Assembly (NCBI GenBank): GCA_000787465.1
Contig: JSYX01000635.1
Location: forward strand, 1 to 19,587
From: Thermomucor indicae-seudaticae
Taxonomy: Eukaryota; Mucoromycota; Mucoromycetes; Mucorales; Lichtheimiaceae
Direction: 5' to 3'
Length of the DNA stretch: 19,587 nucleotides
Numbering within the stretch: the first letter of the stretch is position 1; each line of letters starts with the position of its first letter. Below the pieces are notes generated by a model. That model made no database searches. It was given only the letters and a program-made list of their open reading frames with translations, and was not told the origin of the DNA. Of this stretch, positions 1 through 11,468 are shown piece after piece. A program made the translations under genes and the position numbers.

Positions 1-83
1 TTTTCCCTGATTTTGAATTACCGCCGTTTCTGCTGCATGAACGCCCAAAAGCAGATTCATGCCGCCAAGAGGTTGCGCCGTAA
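1..83 (+). CDS. possible 3' end of a truncated + strand gene
   Basis: The first bases read openly on the + strand from the window edge. Frame 3 gives a protein-like tail (PDFELPPFLLHERPKADS and so on) stopping at TAA 81-83. Frame 1 is also open and stops at TGA 91-93, so the frame is not certain. If real, this would be the last exon of a gene convergent with the PIP5-kinase. I cannot assign a family from about 27 residues. It could equally be non-coding. Confidence 0.22.
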   Translation, partial: FPDFELPPFLLHERPKADSCRQEVAP

Positions 84-438
84 CGCACTTTGATTGGACG
101 CTTCATTACCGAGTGACAAAACAAAGAGTGGACTTTCAGTGAAACAGGCCCCAGTTTGGAAATAGCAAGCTAACGAACTAGGCACCATATACACATGCGG
201 TGATTAGTTTATCTGGATCGATATCCCATTTTAGCTCTTTTAGTTGAGGTAGGCCTAGAGCATCTGTAGCCTTAATGACTTTGGCAAAGAGGCTTTATCT
301 TCCGATGACTGAACTGTGGCAAAACGATATAATGCAACCGTGAGAGAATGAAAAGAATAAATACAAACAAAGGATGGTATCATGCAGAAGTGGATGGGAA
401 ACAAAGATGCACAAATATGGTATATATAGTGGGTCATG
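84..438. other. intergenic region, 3' side of the PIP5-kinase gene
   Basis: This stretch lies downstream of the PIP5-kinase stop, which is on the minus strand. It contains no open frame with family resemblance. The minus-strand frame over 255-446 overlaps the kinase stop and is low in information. It probably holds 3' untranslated sequence of the kinase and of any gene entering from the left. Confidence 0.5.
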
Positions 439-2899
439 CTAATCACTGACAGCGTTCCTTATAAACTCCAAGAATCGATCGCCATAGACTTTGGGCGGAA
501 CTGAAGATATGCACAGCTACAACGAAACCGCCTTAATATTACCGCCCCAAAACGATGAATGATCCTTCACTAACCTTATCTTGGGTGATGCTTTTCCATG
601 CATGCTCGGTCTTCTTCACATAGTTGTATGGAGTCAAGATATCAATAATGCCTATGAAATAAAGCATGGCCGAAGCTTCGTCACTTTCGTTGCCTGATTG
701 GAAGCCACCATTATCTGCGTAGAATATGCATTTACGTCGCCTACAAAACCAGTAGGGAAGGTAAGCAGGCGTTCAATTGTTTAGTTATCAATTACGTACT
801 CTTCGGACGGCGAGACAGGAAGATCAACGACATCAACTTGGACGGGATTAACCTGCTTTAGTGCTTTTCGAACCAAGTCAGCCTTGCTACTACGATGACT
901 AGAAGCCCCAAGCGATGTGCGATGCACCAAACTATTTGTGCGCGGCTATGGAAAGGTAAATGTTTAGTATCCTCTGTATATCTAGAGTAGATGCCATGCG
1001 TGGATATACCTTTATAACTTGAAGTCGATGATCTCTAATGGCTTCTGAGTTGCCACGTCGCAAGTCGTGCACACCAACAAGCAAGCTGTAATCCATTATA
1101 TTTAATCTCTTCAGTAGCTAGTAGGTTTGATTGAGTCCTCAGTTCCTCTTCCTGGTTGACATGATGCTCTTCCTACCTCCACATCTCGTTCTAGCTGCGC
1201 AAGAAACAGTTCTCTCTTCTTAGGTCCTAGATGAATCTTTTGTGATTGCTCCAACCAATTCTGGTCTTTGAGAACCGCATTCTGATTCTTTTCAATTTCT
1301 TCCTTGGATGTGAATCGGCCAAAAGTGGATCCTTTAAGGTCGTATGTTCTATGAATGTCAACGTGCGTGGGAAACACATTACTCATCACAACAAAATGTC
1401 GCTTTCTGCCGTGAGGTAACTTGATTCGATGAAGCCCGTAGAATCGACACAGCAGCGTGTTTGGATTTTGACAAACATGCTACATCAAGCCGTTATTTCG
1501 ATGTACATTTCTTTAAAGCAGTGTCTATTGCGCCTTACTTGGTAATAATCCTTCAGTACCCGTCTCAGGAAACGGTGCTCCGTCCGATGAATTGTTTTGA
1601 TGATAAACCGATAATCACGAGAGTAGTAAAAGAAGCAGCGGCTTTTGCCCGGTGAACCGAGTTCAGATAGTATGTACTTGTTGGTTAATGACATCTGACA
1701 GGCAGCGGGGTTAAAAAGGGATGCATGGATGTACTTGCACTGGATCGCTTACCATGTAATCTGCAGCATCGATATGAAACCTCTCTCTCAAATGCCGGAA
1801 CACCCAAGGCGCATAATCTTTGAATTTGAAATCATACTTGACTCCGGGCGTTAACTCATTTCCAGTACTATGTACAATACGTAAATTTGCAAGACCTTTT
1901 TCTTCATTTAATATGGCAGTAACTCACATGTCAAACACCAATTTATGGGCAGCTTTAAAGTCTTCGTCTGTCAAATCTCTTCTTATTTTGGCCGAGACAC
2001 GCCCAACCTAGACAGTGTTCTTGTGTGAAAAGACAGTATACAGCAATAACTTCTAGATGTACACTTACAGCGATACGGATACCAGTCAGCATATCGTACC
2101 TGCAATCCAATAATATTATAAGCTTTGGAAAAGCAAAAGACATGTTTTTCCATGCCGCTTACATCAGTTGATAATTGCGATGGCCTTCCGCAATCCGTGT
2201 CCCGATCATAACACGAGAATCGTCCTCGTCGTCTGTATCGGCATATGTATGTGGTTTCCGTGTAGATGCTCTACGCGCCGCTCGACGAGTAGCTATTTCG
2301 GCTTCCAAAGCACTCTCCTCTTCTAGACTCAAGTCACCGAAATTAACAGTGGTTGAACGGCGGAGAGCGTGTCTGCTCTTTGTGAAAGAGCGTGAACATG
2401 ATGAAAATGTTGCCGAATGCTGGGCTTCAACAAGGGTATAAGGATATTCCTTATTACTTTTAGTATGTGATTTGGAATCTAGTGGATGGGACGAGTCCTG
2501 CGTCGTCGGAGCCAGCCAAGCGTCGCTGGTCAGTGCATCGGCTTCGGACATCATCGGCAAAGTTCCGCAACGAGTGAGGTACGTATGGTCTTCTTCAAGG
2601 CACGGTTCATTGAGCTGATATTCTGTAGGGCTATAATCATCCGCTTTTAGCTCGTTTTGTTGCAGTAGCAGCGATGTAGGTCGGTCGAGTGTGCTCGAGT
2701 TGGACACTGGTGGTGTCGAGGGTTCCACAGAGCCGTGCGTTTGTTCGCCTTGCTTTTCGTTGTCATCGTTGTAAAGATCCGGCGATGACGGAGGGGTGTA
2801 AAAGTCTAAGTGCGGATCAGTATAGCGGCGCTTCAGTCCAATGGTAGCACTCATGGTATTCCCGCCCAATGGTTGCGATTGATGAACAACGAGCGACAT
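439..2899 (-). CDS. MSS4: phosphatidylinositol-4-phosphate 5-kinase (Mss4/Its3-like)
   Basis: The protein phosphorylates PI4P to PI(4,5)P2, a plasma-membrane lipid controlling actin, endocytosis and the cell-wall pathway. Exons, 5' to 3' on the minus strand: 2899-2163, 2099-2069, 2007-1928, 1867-1753, 1694-1539, 1479-1177, 1117-1010, 945-800, 740-575, 516-439. All junctions are GT-AG and in frame, giving 639 aa. Residues 1 to about 230 are a low-complexity, Ser/Thr-rich N-terminus. The kinase begins at [15 protein letters not shown] (to 246). Hallmarks are [12 protein letters not shown] in exon 4, [10 protein letters not shown] in exon 6, MDYSLLVG (482-489), GIID (589-592) and the activation-loop KKTEH (601-605). 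Glu604 is the residue that in this family specifies PI4P 5-kinase over PI5P 4-kinase activity. The start at 2899 is the first ATG of the open frame; a second in-frame ATG lies 15 codons on. It is unlike Fab1, since no FYVE or chaperonin domain is present. The yeast name is by family analogy. Confidence 0.93.
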
Positions 2900-3103
2900 T
2901 CGGCAAGGAAGTACAAGCTGAAAGAATCGGAAAGGAAAGAGCTGTAGAGCGTAACGAAAATCCTGGTCCCTGTAGAGTCAGGAGGAGGAAGAAAAAAAAA
3001 CACGGGCAAGTGGCGGACCGCCCAAGGTGAGTGGTTCCTGTGCGCCACTCCTCTGGCCCAACCAGAGGAGAGCCCTTTCTTTTCGACACTTGTAATAAGC
3101 AAT
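2900..3103 (-). promoter_or_regulatory. PIP5-kinase leader/promoter
   Basis: Only about 200 bp separate the kinase ATG from the stop of the upstream Nudix gene on the same strand. On the kinase sense strand it is strongly pyrimidine-rich, with a T run followed by TTCCTCCTCC near 2980-3000 and further CT blocks up to the ATG. Such tracts are common before fungal start sites. No TATA box is evident. The stretch must also hold the Nudix 3' untranslated region. Confidence 0.4.
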
Positions 3104-4178
3104 TCATTTCTTTACATTCAGCTTATTGCTTTCACTCAGATAATGATACAATGCTAAACTGGATAGCAGTTTTGCATCAGGAGCTTCCTTCCAAGCTTCC
3201 TTGAGAGGTACTAGCTTCAAAGTGATATTCTCGCCTCGGTCCCGTAGTCCCGTCAGTTTCCCCTCAAGTGCTTGCATGTCGGACTGCTGCATTTGTTTGA
3301 TACACAAAAACAAACGCAAAAATTCGTCTGATAAAGCGCCATGTGAGGTAATTTCGCGCGTGCCTACAAAGCTTATTACGTACCGCAACCTCCCGCCGAT
3401 GGATAAACACCTTGCCATTGCCCACCATATGCCAACGCGGTCATATCAATGAGCTCGTCCTCTTTTATAGTAAGACCTACATACAAGGGGACACAAGAGA
3501 ATTTAGCTGCATTGGACACATAACACAAGACCCTCTCTCTCTCCTCCTGCCCCTTAATTTGTTCTACCCCCCTTTGACCTGATAAATGAAGACAGACCTG
3601 TCTCCTCATAGATTTCCCGAGCTGCAGTTCCACTAAAGTTTCCAGAGCCATCCAACATCCCGGCAGGCAATTCCGGGAACCCCAAGCTTGCCACTGGTAC
3701 ACGCGGCTGAAGCGTCAATAGCACTTTGTCTTCGGATCCTTCGGATCTTATAATGATTAGTATGGCAACCGAGCCACCTCGCTAATGTGCGTGTCGTATC
3801 AAAAATTTGCTTGCATAAGCATGCTGTGATTAATCAACTTGCCATGAAAACAATCCCTGGCGCCTTTTGTCCAGTCTCTTTGAAACGCACGTCGGCTTTA
3901 AACTTGACAAAGCCCACTTTTCCAGAGCCAAACATATCAATATTCTGGACCTCTATTGACACAATATCCATTTCGCTTTGACGTTCCCTTTGAGCTCGGT
4001 CGAATCGTTCGACCCATTCTCGAAATGGCTGGAATTCAAGTACTTTGTCCAACATCTCTGGTCGTGATGCAATCAACGGAACATTTTGATTGGCAATGGT
4101 GACGCTGCGAGACATTCTGACGTTACGGCCTACTAGACGCGACAACGGAGACGTAACCCGTAAAAGGTGGGAAGTCAT
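3104..4178 (-). CDS. Nudix hydrolase, ADP-sugar diphosphatase (NUDT14-like)
   Basis: It probably hydrolyses ADP-ribose or ADP-glucose-type nucleotide sugars to AMP plus a sugar phosphate. Exons: 4178-3843, 3781-3598, 3476-3384, 3327-3104, giving 278 aa. Residues 1-31 are Arg/Ser-rich with no acidic residue, so a mitochondrial presequence is likely. The N-terminal domain carries DMFGSGKVGFVKFKAD, as in plant ADP-sugar Nudix enzymes. The Nudix box runs from LPAGMLDG to AAREIYEETG (150-174). REIYEETG is intact, but the first Glu of the classical GX5EX7REUXEEXGU pattern is absent and the loop carries an extra residue, as I recall for the plant NUDT14 type. YPSAGGCDE and a C-terminal LVPLKEAW follow, both typical of the group. 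Intron 1 (3782-3842) has a GC donor, ATG|GCAAGT. No GT donor nearby keeps the frame into RGGSVAIL. Substrate choice is inference. Confidence 0.88.
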
Positions 4179-4797
4179 ACGCGTTTCGGCCTGCCTGTGG
4201 CCCGGTCACAATATGCACGTAATTTTCCACGCGCTGCTGAAAGCCCTTGCCTTTTGCACATAGGAAAAACATTTTACGGACGGGCTGGACGTCGCACTGA
4301 GTAAACGTTACAAAGAATAGGCTAGCCCACCGGCGACGGAACTTGATCGCGCCGCCTCCTTATCCGGACTCGAGAACATGACTTCCAAGTAGCTCGGAAA
4401 CAAGAATTTGATGTGTAAGTTTAATGTTTCCCTGGAGAGGCTCTAGCCTCTCCTGTGCAACTATGCCATGACCATGCGGCGCTTGCAGTTGATTATAGCC
4501 AGTTTCTAGACGAGGCCCGTCAATTAATGCCGGAAAGATAATAACAGGATGGAAACAGATGCAGTACTGTATACAATTGTTTAATTCCGTTTGCCGAAGA
4601 GCAGCCTATCTCCTGCTAATACTGACTAGAGAAAAGGATAAGGGCGCACATGCTTGCCTGTCGACAAAAAGCGTGACAGACACATGGACACGAAGCTTCC
4701 ATATGGCGTTCTTTCGGACGCCTATTTACAGTGGTATAGAACACCTAAAAATACTTGATACCATTTGCAACGCAAGGACATTTGGCGGGGAAAAGCT
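4179..4797. other. intergenic: Nudix promoter and MFS 3' region
   Basis: This holds no supportable gene. The + strand frame 4559-4888 runs opposite the transporter's last exon and has no family resemblance. The stretch must contain the Nudix promoter (near 4178) and the 3' untranslated region of the MFS gene. The one conspicuous structure is the inverted repeat at 4434-4453. Confidence 0.5.
4434..4453. repeat. 8-bp perfect inverted repeat with 4-nt loop
   Basis: GGAGAGGC (4434-4441), loop TCTA, then GCCTCTCC (4446-4453). This is a perfect, GC-rich hairpin about 345 bp past the MFS stop and about 255 bp before the Nudix ATG. It could form in RNA from either strand or be a dyad binding site. 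Function is unknown. Confidence 0.6.
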
Positions 4798-6526
4798 CTA
4801 TACTTTGGCCCATAGCTTTTTGTTTATCAAGAAGCGTAGCAAAAGCATAACCAAGGCGGCAGCGACAGAAGGCGCGCCTGCAAATTGAATGGCGGCCGTC
4901 CAATCAAACGTTTTCTGAAGCTGTCCAATAATGGGAGTACCGACAAGATTCCCAAACATGGTGATAAAGTAGCAAACGCTCAGTCCCTTTTGAATATGCT
5001 GTACGCCTACCACTTCTGCTGTGACCACTGGAAAGAGTGAGACAAAGCCTCCGCCCGTTAAACCGTATAGCACGCAATAAGCGACAAAGGCACCATATGT
5101 ATGAGCGAACTGCCATACCGCCATCGTAAAGATACCTTTCATAATCAATGAATAAGCCTCTCTTTTCCTGTTTTCTTATTTTTCTTGTTGCTGTCTGTTA
5201 ATTGGGTTCTTACCGGCCAAAAGCGTGCATACAAACATGGTATTCAACCTTCCGGTGTGGTCGGCCAAGAAGCCTAGCGAAATGCGGCATAGAGAATTCA
5301 TGCCTATTGTCCAAACATGGTTTTTTTTTCAGCAGCCGAGGTTGGAGAGAGACGCACTTTCAGTCTTACCCGACATAATTGAAACCAATGCAGACCCGCC
5401 AGCGGCGCTGACACCAATCGATGAAGCATAGGTAGGCGTTAAAAAGAAGGGAGCCACGTATCCAAAGGGGACCAGGAAGGAAAACAAAGCCAGCAGTCCA
5501 AATGGGATCGTCAACATGGATCGATCAAAGAAAGCCGCTAGACCACGACCGCCAGTGTTCGAAGACGGAGGAGGACGCCAGCGAGACCGCGCTAATGCAG
5601 TTGCTATGGCGAGGATCCCAAAGCTCACAGAACCAAGAATGCGGAGGGCATTCCGATACCCCATGGAAGCAATTAATGCTTGAGTCATGGGCGACAGCGC
5701 GACACCGCCGACACCAGATCCGCTGACGGCAAAGCCGGTAGCGAGACCCCGATTTTTGAAAAACCACTGGGATGGCAAGGTAACTGAAGGTGAAAACACA
5801 AAGGCTGCTCCGACGCCATACAAGATGCCTTGGGTCAGATAGAGTTGCCAAAGGGCAGTTGTGAAACTAGCTAGAATGAGGCCAAGAGGACAAACCACTG
5901 CACCAATGGCCATTGTTGCTCGAAACCCGATTTTTTGAATGACAGGAGTCAGGAAAACACCAACTGACAATAAACAAGCATTCGCTGTTGTGCCCACAAA
6001 GGAGATCCGTAGCTGATCTGTCTGACCCTTGTATACTTCTTCGAGATACCTAAAATAGGTGCGTTAGAGTCAGGAGGGAAATGATTTGTCAGCTTTTTCT
6101 TTTTTTGTAAGACTTTACATACAGTCTTTGAAAGTTTCCCCAAGAGAATATGTTGCCAAAGCAAACGAAATTCACCAAAAAGGACGCTGCAACGACAAGC
6201 CAGCCTGGGTTTCGCCAACCTTCCGTTGGCCATGGCTGTTCCCACAAGACTGAACTCTTTTTTCCGTCATCACCTTTTTCTTTTTCGTCATCGTTATCTC
6301 CAATGTTGACACCGTCCACCGTTGCGCCTTCTATTATCTTGCTACTAGCGCATGTACTCCTTGTTAATATACGAGTAATTTCGGGCACAGATCCAAGCGC
6401 TGGAAATGGCGCAGATTCCAGCATGTGCGGATAACTTGCGGTGTTCTCTGCTGCTCCGCCACTGTTCTCTACGAATTCTTCGTCTTTATGGCTTGATGAT
6501 ATGGTTATCTGCGAATGTGAGTCCAT
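4798..6526 (-). CDS. major facilitator superfamily transporter, monocarboxylate-transporter type
   Basis: A predicted 12-helix membrane carrier resembling the MCT/SLC16-like fungal MFS branch. Exons: 6526-6123, 6049-5370, 5303-5214, 5135-4798, giving 503 aa. Residues 1 to about 105 are a hydrophilic, Ser/Asp/Lys-rich cytosolic tail. The first helix follows the segment WRNPGWLVVAASFLVNF, a [DG]-G-x-x-W-V-like signature in divergent form. Exon 2 holds most of the N-terminal bundle (GTTANACLLSVGVFLTP, then YGVGAAFVFSPS) and the Arg/Pro-rich central loop SRWRPPPSSNTGGRG. Exon 3 contains RISLGFLADHTGR, the MFS motif between helices 8 and 9. Exon 4 has GLTGGGFVSLFPVV and GTPIIGQL. Substrate cannot be read from the sequence; monocarboxylates, riboflavin and other acids are known in the family. 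Junctions are GT-AG and in frame. The exon 4 acceptor (AAAG) is the weakest part of the model. Confidence 0.88.
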
Positions 6527-7252
6527 GGATGGTCTGTCTATAAGCTAATATTTATGCGAATTTGTAAAGAAGCAAAAAGAAAAGATACGAAGATGCTGAC
6601 AAAAGTTTAATGCGATTGTATTCTTTATGTGGTGGATTTGCGTTACCACACTGCTTAAGTCCGTGGCGCCGGGAAAGAGATATGGTTTTCTTTTATTTGA
6701 TCCCTTTTTTTGTTTTGGATCTGCATAATCTGAAGCATGGCTGTTTCAGGATAGTTCGTGCAGATCAACCAGGAAACATTTTGTTTCTGACCTGTTTTAT
6801 TGACTCTTGATCTCTTGGCACGATTTCGGCGTCAAGGTGTACAAAAACTGATTCCGGGGTTGTGCAGCCATGAACCTCACTCCGCGTGATTTGAGTAACG
6901 AAGCAAAAACACAGTGTCGACAAAAGCTCAATTCTCTGATGACGAAAGGAAGGTTGGATATTACCGCTTTTATCTTCCTATTATATCTCTCGTTTTGGTT
7001 ATCCTTCGGGCTTTTACTGAAAAAATGTCGCCTAGAAGACTTGATCTTTTGCCTTTCGTTTGATTTATAATCACGTACAACAAAGGGCGATTGTTTCGCT
7101 GCTTCTCGTTTCAATCGCGGAAAAAGCACTCCAAAATTCCAAAGACTGAGGACATATAGTGTCCACTTCGTCCCTGTCGTCACCACTTAAAACCAACTGG
7201 GTTCTTTAATGGATACAACGATCTCTGAACTAGCGGCACTTGTTGTACAGCC
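6527..7252. other. intergenic: MFS promoter and MYST 3' region
   Basis: This is AT-rich and lies between two minus-strand genes. A 66-codon ATG-initiated + strand frame (6870-7070) with one hydrophobic stretch and a 129-codon minus frame (starting GTG) overlap each other. Neither shows family similarity or splice partners, so I leave both out. The MFS promoter should lie just above 6526. Confidence 0.45.
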
Positions 7253-9102
<1,850 letters not shown>

Positions 9103-9317
9103 TTCAGCAATGAAGACCAGGTTTTGCTAACAAAAGAAGAAGAGGAGAGAAATACTTTGTTGCCAGACGGCCAGAGGCGAATGCCACAGGCACTACCTAG
9201 TCAGCTTGCCTCTCCAAAAAGTCCGCCTGCCTTGGCCCCCCTTCATCAGCAAGAAAAGCATTGAAATAAAGCAGTTTTTTACACAGTCAAGTTTGCAAAA
9301 CTGTAAAGATGTATATA

Positions 9318-9323
9318 TTTATT
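9318..9323 (-). terminator. AATAAA polyadenylation signal of AOX
   Basis: AATAAA on the minus strand begins 17 nt past the AOX stop codon (TAA, 9341-9343). This is a plausible cleavage/polyadenylation signal. Confidence 0.5.
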
Positions 9324-9340
9324 TCAATGTGCTATATTAT

Positions 9341-10367
9341 TTATTTGCGCCGGCTACGGATATCCTCTGTCAAGTCCTCTCTCCCTTGGGCAATACGGTT
9401 AGATAGGAAATGGTTCGCATCGCGGTGGACAGCTTCGTCAGCTCGCACAGCCATCACCACGTCCCGAACTGTGGCTTCCGGTTCAAGATTGTAGTACTCT
9501 AAGTGGTCAAAATGAGTTTGTCCCGTAATACACAAAGCGTATGGGACAATTGATTTACCGATAGCCATAGCAGGGGCCTTCATGTTCGGGACTTTGCCTT
9601 TGTCCAAGTCGTTCAAGAAGTGTGTGTAAGACGTAATGGCTTCTTCTTCTAGATAACCACAGAACCGATGCGCGGTTTTCGAAGAAAAGATATAAAGTAA
9701 GAAATACGCGTTAAAGAATACACCTTGAGCGAACAGCACCAAGAGTCGATTGAATAGATTGGGGTTCATGCACTTTAGCCACAGCATCAGGTGCATACGC
9801 TCGTTTTCTGCTTCATGGAGTAAATGGATAATCCAGCCACTGTCGGGCTTCATGCGGCGCAAAGAGGTCATGTGTCGCCACATGCCACCAACCATACCAG
9901 GAACTATGAATTCTCTTTAGAGAAGGGGAACAATAACTTTTGTGTGCGTAACCCTTACCTGCGGCGATCGTCTCGAGCATGACGACACGCATGTAGTGAT
10001 CACCGCGGAAGTACATGTCGGGCAGGAGCCGCAAAGTTCGTACTAGTCTGTAAGCGAACTTATCCGAAAAAGACTTTGGCACAAAGTGCTTGTCTGGAAC
10101 AATCTGCATGGCTTCCAACTCTCCGGTAGTGACCTTTGTTCCATTCAAGAACTCTTCTCGCATAGGCACAGGCCGAGTGGACTGGATTTCACGAAGTATT
10201 TCTTTGGGAATATCTGCTCTTTTATTCGCGGATTGATCTTCGTTCACGGGCCGGCAGACACTGAATGGTCTGACGCAATGCAATGGAAACCTTGTAGTAG
10301 CCCTGTACAACCCAAACGGGCGTCCACCGGCAGAATAAATACTTCGATACCAGCGACCCGCGTACAT
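9341..10367 (-). CDS. AOX1: mitochondrial alternative oxidase
   Basis: This is a di-iron ubiquinol oxidase of the inner mitochondrial membrane that passes electrons to oxygen and bypasses complexes III and IV. Exons: 10367-9959 and 9903-9341, GT-AG, 323 aa. The ATG at 10367 opens an Arg/Tyr-rich presequence ([19 protein letters not shown]). All six iron ligands are visible: E132 (LETIA), E171 and H174 (NERMHLM), the Glu of LEEEA (222-224), and E293 and H296 ([12 protein letters not shown]). The intron falls inside LETIAA|VPGMVGG, a highly conserved stretch that fixes the junction. Length is normal for fungal AOX. The open frame continues above the ATG to 10466 without another in-frame ATG, so 10367 is the likely start. 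The preceding CT-rich tract (about 10370-10400 on the sense strand) fits a fungal leader. Regulation is not visible. Confidence 0.96.
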
Positions 10368-10492
10368 TTGTCTCGAAGAAGAGATGAAAGAGAAGAAAGC
10401 GCTAGAGTTGACACCGCGGAAAATACGGCAGATAATAAACACAACCAACACGTCATAATGATGCACCCATGTAAAACATCCGGATAAGAACT

Positions 10493-10498
10493 TTTATT
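10493..10498 (-). terminator. AATAAA polyadenylation signal of the NDUFA4-like gene
   Basis: AATAAA on the minus strand starts 29 nt past the NDUFA4-like stop and lies within the 160 bp separating it from the AOX start, so the two transcription units are very tightly packed. Confidence 0.45.
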
Positions 10499-10527
10499 CA
10501 AAGAACTGATGATACCAGGAAATAGTT

Positions 10528-10944
10528 TTAGAAAGAAGGACGCTTGGTGTCTTTGCGCGCTTCATAGAATTCTGGTTTGACATTAAAGAACTAGATAACC
10601 CGTTCAGAAAGCTGTATATTTTCCTTAGAAATGCAAGACTTACCTTGATATTCTCATGCTGTTGGACACGGTTCCAGGGTTCAGGGTTGTTCTTGCGGTC
10701 CACAAGTACTTCAGGGTGTGTGCGCAATACATACACTATCAAAACCGTTAGCCTACAGTATACGAGGAGCTGCACATGCATCTCGTCTTACTTGGGTATC
10801 TGAAAAACCTAAGACGTTAGATAAATACTCCTCTAGTTTTTGACATGACCACACTTACACAACCGCAGCAGTGCATCCAGCACCAGCAATTACGAACAGC
10901 GGTGCCAAAGCAGGGTTTGCCTTTATGAGAGCAGCGAAACTCAT
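10528..10944 (-). CDS. NDUFA4/MLRQ-like respiratory-chain subunit
   Basis: A small single-helix inner-membrane mitochondrial protein. The family was described as a complex I subunit and later assigned to cytochrome oxidase in animals. Exons: 10944-10859, 10799-10792 (8 nt), 10735-10644, 10590-10528, giving 82 aa, close to the roughly 81 aa of animal NDUFA4. The N-terminus is MSFAALIKANPALAPLFVIAG, where the hydrophobic helix begins. The family motif is PEVLVDRKNNPEPWNRV, followed by FFNVKPEFY and a basic C-terminus. The 8-nt exon ATACCCAA sits between a TTTTCAG acceptor and GTAAGA. A second in-frame acceptor 9 nt upstream (CTTAG) would make a 17-nt exon and 85 aa. The 8-nt form gives exactly the spacing of animal NDUFA4 between the helix and the PEV motif, so I prefer it. 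Confidence 0.87.
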
Positions 10945-11134
10945 TATCTGCAGTTATTAGACAAGAGAGGGGAGAGAAAGATGAAGAAGAAACAACAGAT
11001 GATGCATTGAGCGCTTTAAATAGGGCAGCTTACGCAAGTCATGCACGCAATGTTCCTGTCTCTCCCACGTTTTTATCACCCCACCTTCTCACGCTTTTTT
11101 CTCCCCTTTCTCACCCTATTAAATAGTTTCCGAA
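10945..11134. promoter_or_regulatory. 190-bp divergent promoter
   Basis: This separates the ATG of the minus-strand NDUFA4-like gene from the ATG of the + strand small gene. It carries TTTAAATAG (about 11016-11024) and ATTAAATAG (about 11119-11127), both TATA-like, and a long CT-rich tract (about 11060-11115) leading to the + strand ATG. The purine-rich stretch near 10965-10990 is a CT-rich leader on the NDUFA4 sense strand. Confidence 0.5.
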
Positions 11135-11414
11135 ATGGATCACAATAAGGTTCTACAGCAAATTCAGGACCTCGATTATCTGACAGATACGTTGATGGAA
11201 AAATCGTGCGTATTGCGAGGTAAACGCTTGGAGTTGTCTCTGTTCCTTCTTCTTGGTTTACGTAAACCCATTCTGCATGACGTTAGCCGAATACTGTCAC
11301 ACATCGTTAGAACAACTCATGCATCGATTTCGCCAATGGCAACGTGTCACAAGAATTCAACAATCAAAGCATTTTCCGCGTCAAACATATAGCGTTGTAT
11401 CGAACTCGTTCTGA
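11135..11414 (+). CDS. small helical protein of unknown function
   Basis: Exon 1 is 11135-11219 and ends CGAG|GTAAAC. Exon 2 is 11311-11414, stopping at TGA 11412-11414, and gives 62 aa. A nearer acceptor at 11287 is also in frame and would add eight residues (70 aa). The protein begins MDHNKVLQQIQDLDYLTD and continues through LMEKSCVLREQLMHRFRQ, a Leu/Gln/Arg-rich pattern compatible with one long amphipathic helix or coiled coil. A basic tail follows with no membrane segment or signal peptide. Spliced reading is preferred because the unspliced frame (85 aa) loses the heptad-like pattern right at a good donor. It shares a divergent promoter with the NDUFA4-like gene and converges on eL28. Family not recognised; small complex subunits (for example of kinetochore or trafficking complexes) have this form, but that is speculation. 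Confidence 0.6.
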
Positions 11415-11432
11415 TGGTGTCGAAGCTTTCCT

Positions 11433-11438
11433 TTTATT
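11433..11438 (-). terminator. AATAAA polyadenylation signal of eL28
   Basis: AATAAA on the minus strand begins 30 nt past the eL28 stop. It lies upstream (on the chromosome) of the + strand AATAAA of the opposing gene at 11446-11451, so the two 3' ends overlap. Confidence 0.5.
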
Positions 11439-11445
11439 CCGTAAG

Positions 11446-11451
11446 AATAAA
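11446..11451 (+). terminator. AATAAA polyadenylation signal of the small + strand gene
   Basis: AATAAA on the + strand begins 31 nt past the stop of the small helical protein and 17 nt before the eL28 stop codon on the other strand. Confidence 0.45.
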
Positions 11452-11468
11452 GAATGACGTCAAGGCGT

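Noticed and set aside
6870..7070. 66-codon + strand frame with an ATG and one hydrophobic stretch
   Set aside because: It overlaps the frame above, has no conserved motif or splice partner, and the hydrophobicity follows from T-rich sequence.
6797..7186. 129-codon minus-strand open frame between MYST and MFS
   Set aside because: It starts with GTG rather than ATG, is Lys/Arg/Phe-rich in the way of AT-rich non-coding DNA, has no family similarity, and falls where 3' untranslated and promoter sequence is expected.
10244..10470. Upstream open frames before AOX (a 5-residue frame at 10453-10470 and an 85-codon frame overlapping the start)
   Set aside because: They lie at the expected promoter position, within 160 bp of the preceding gene's stop; the CT-rich tract next to the ATG suggests transcription starts downstream of them.
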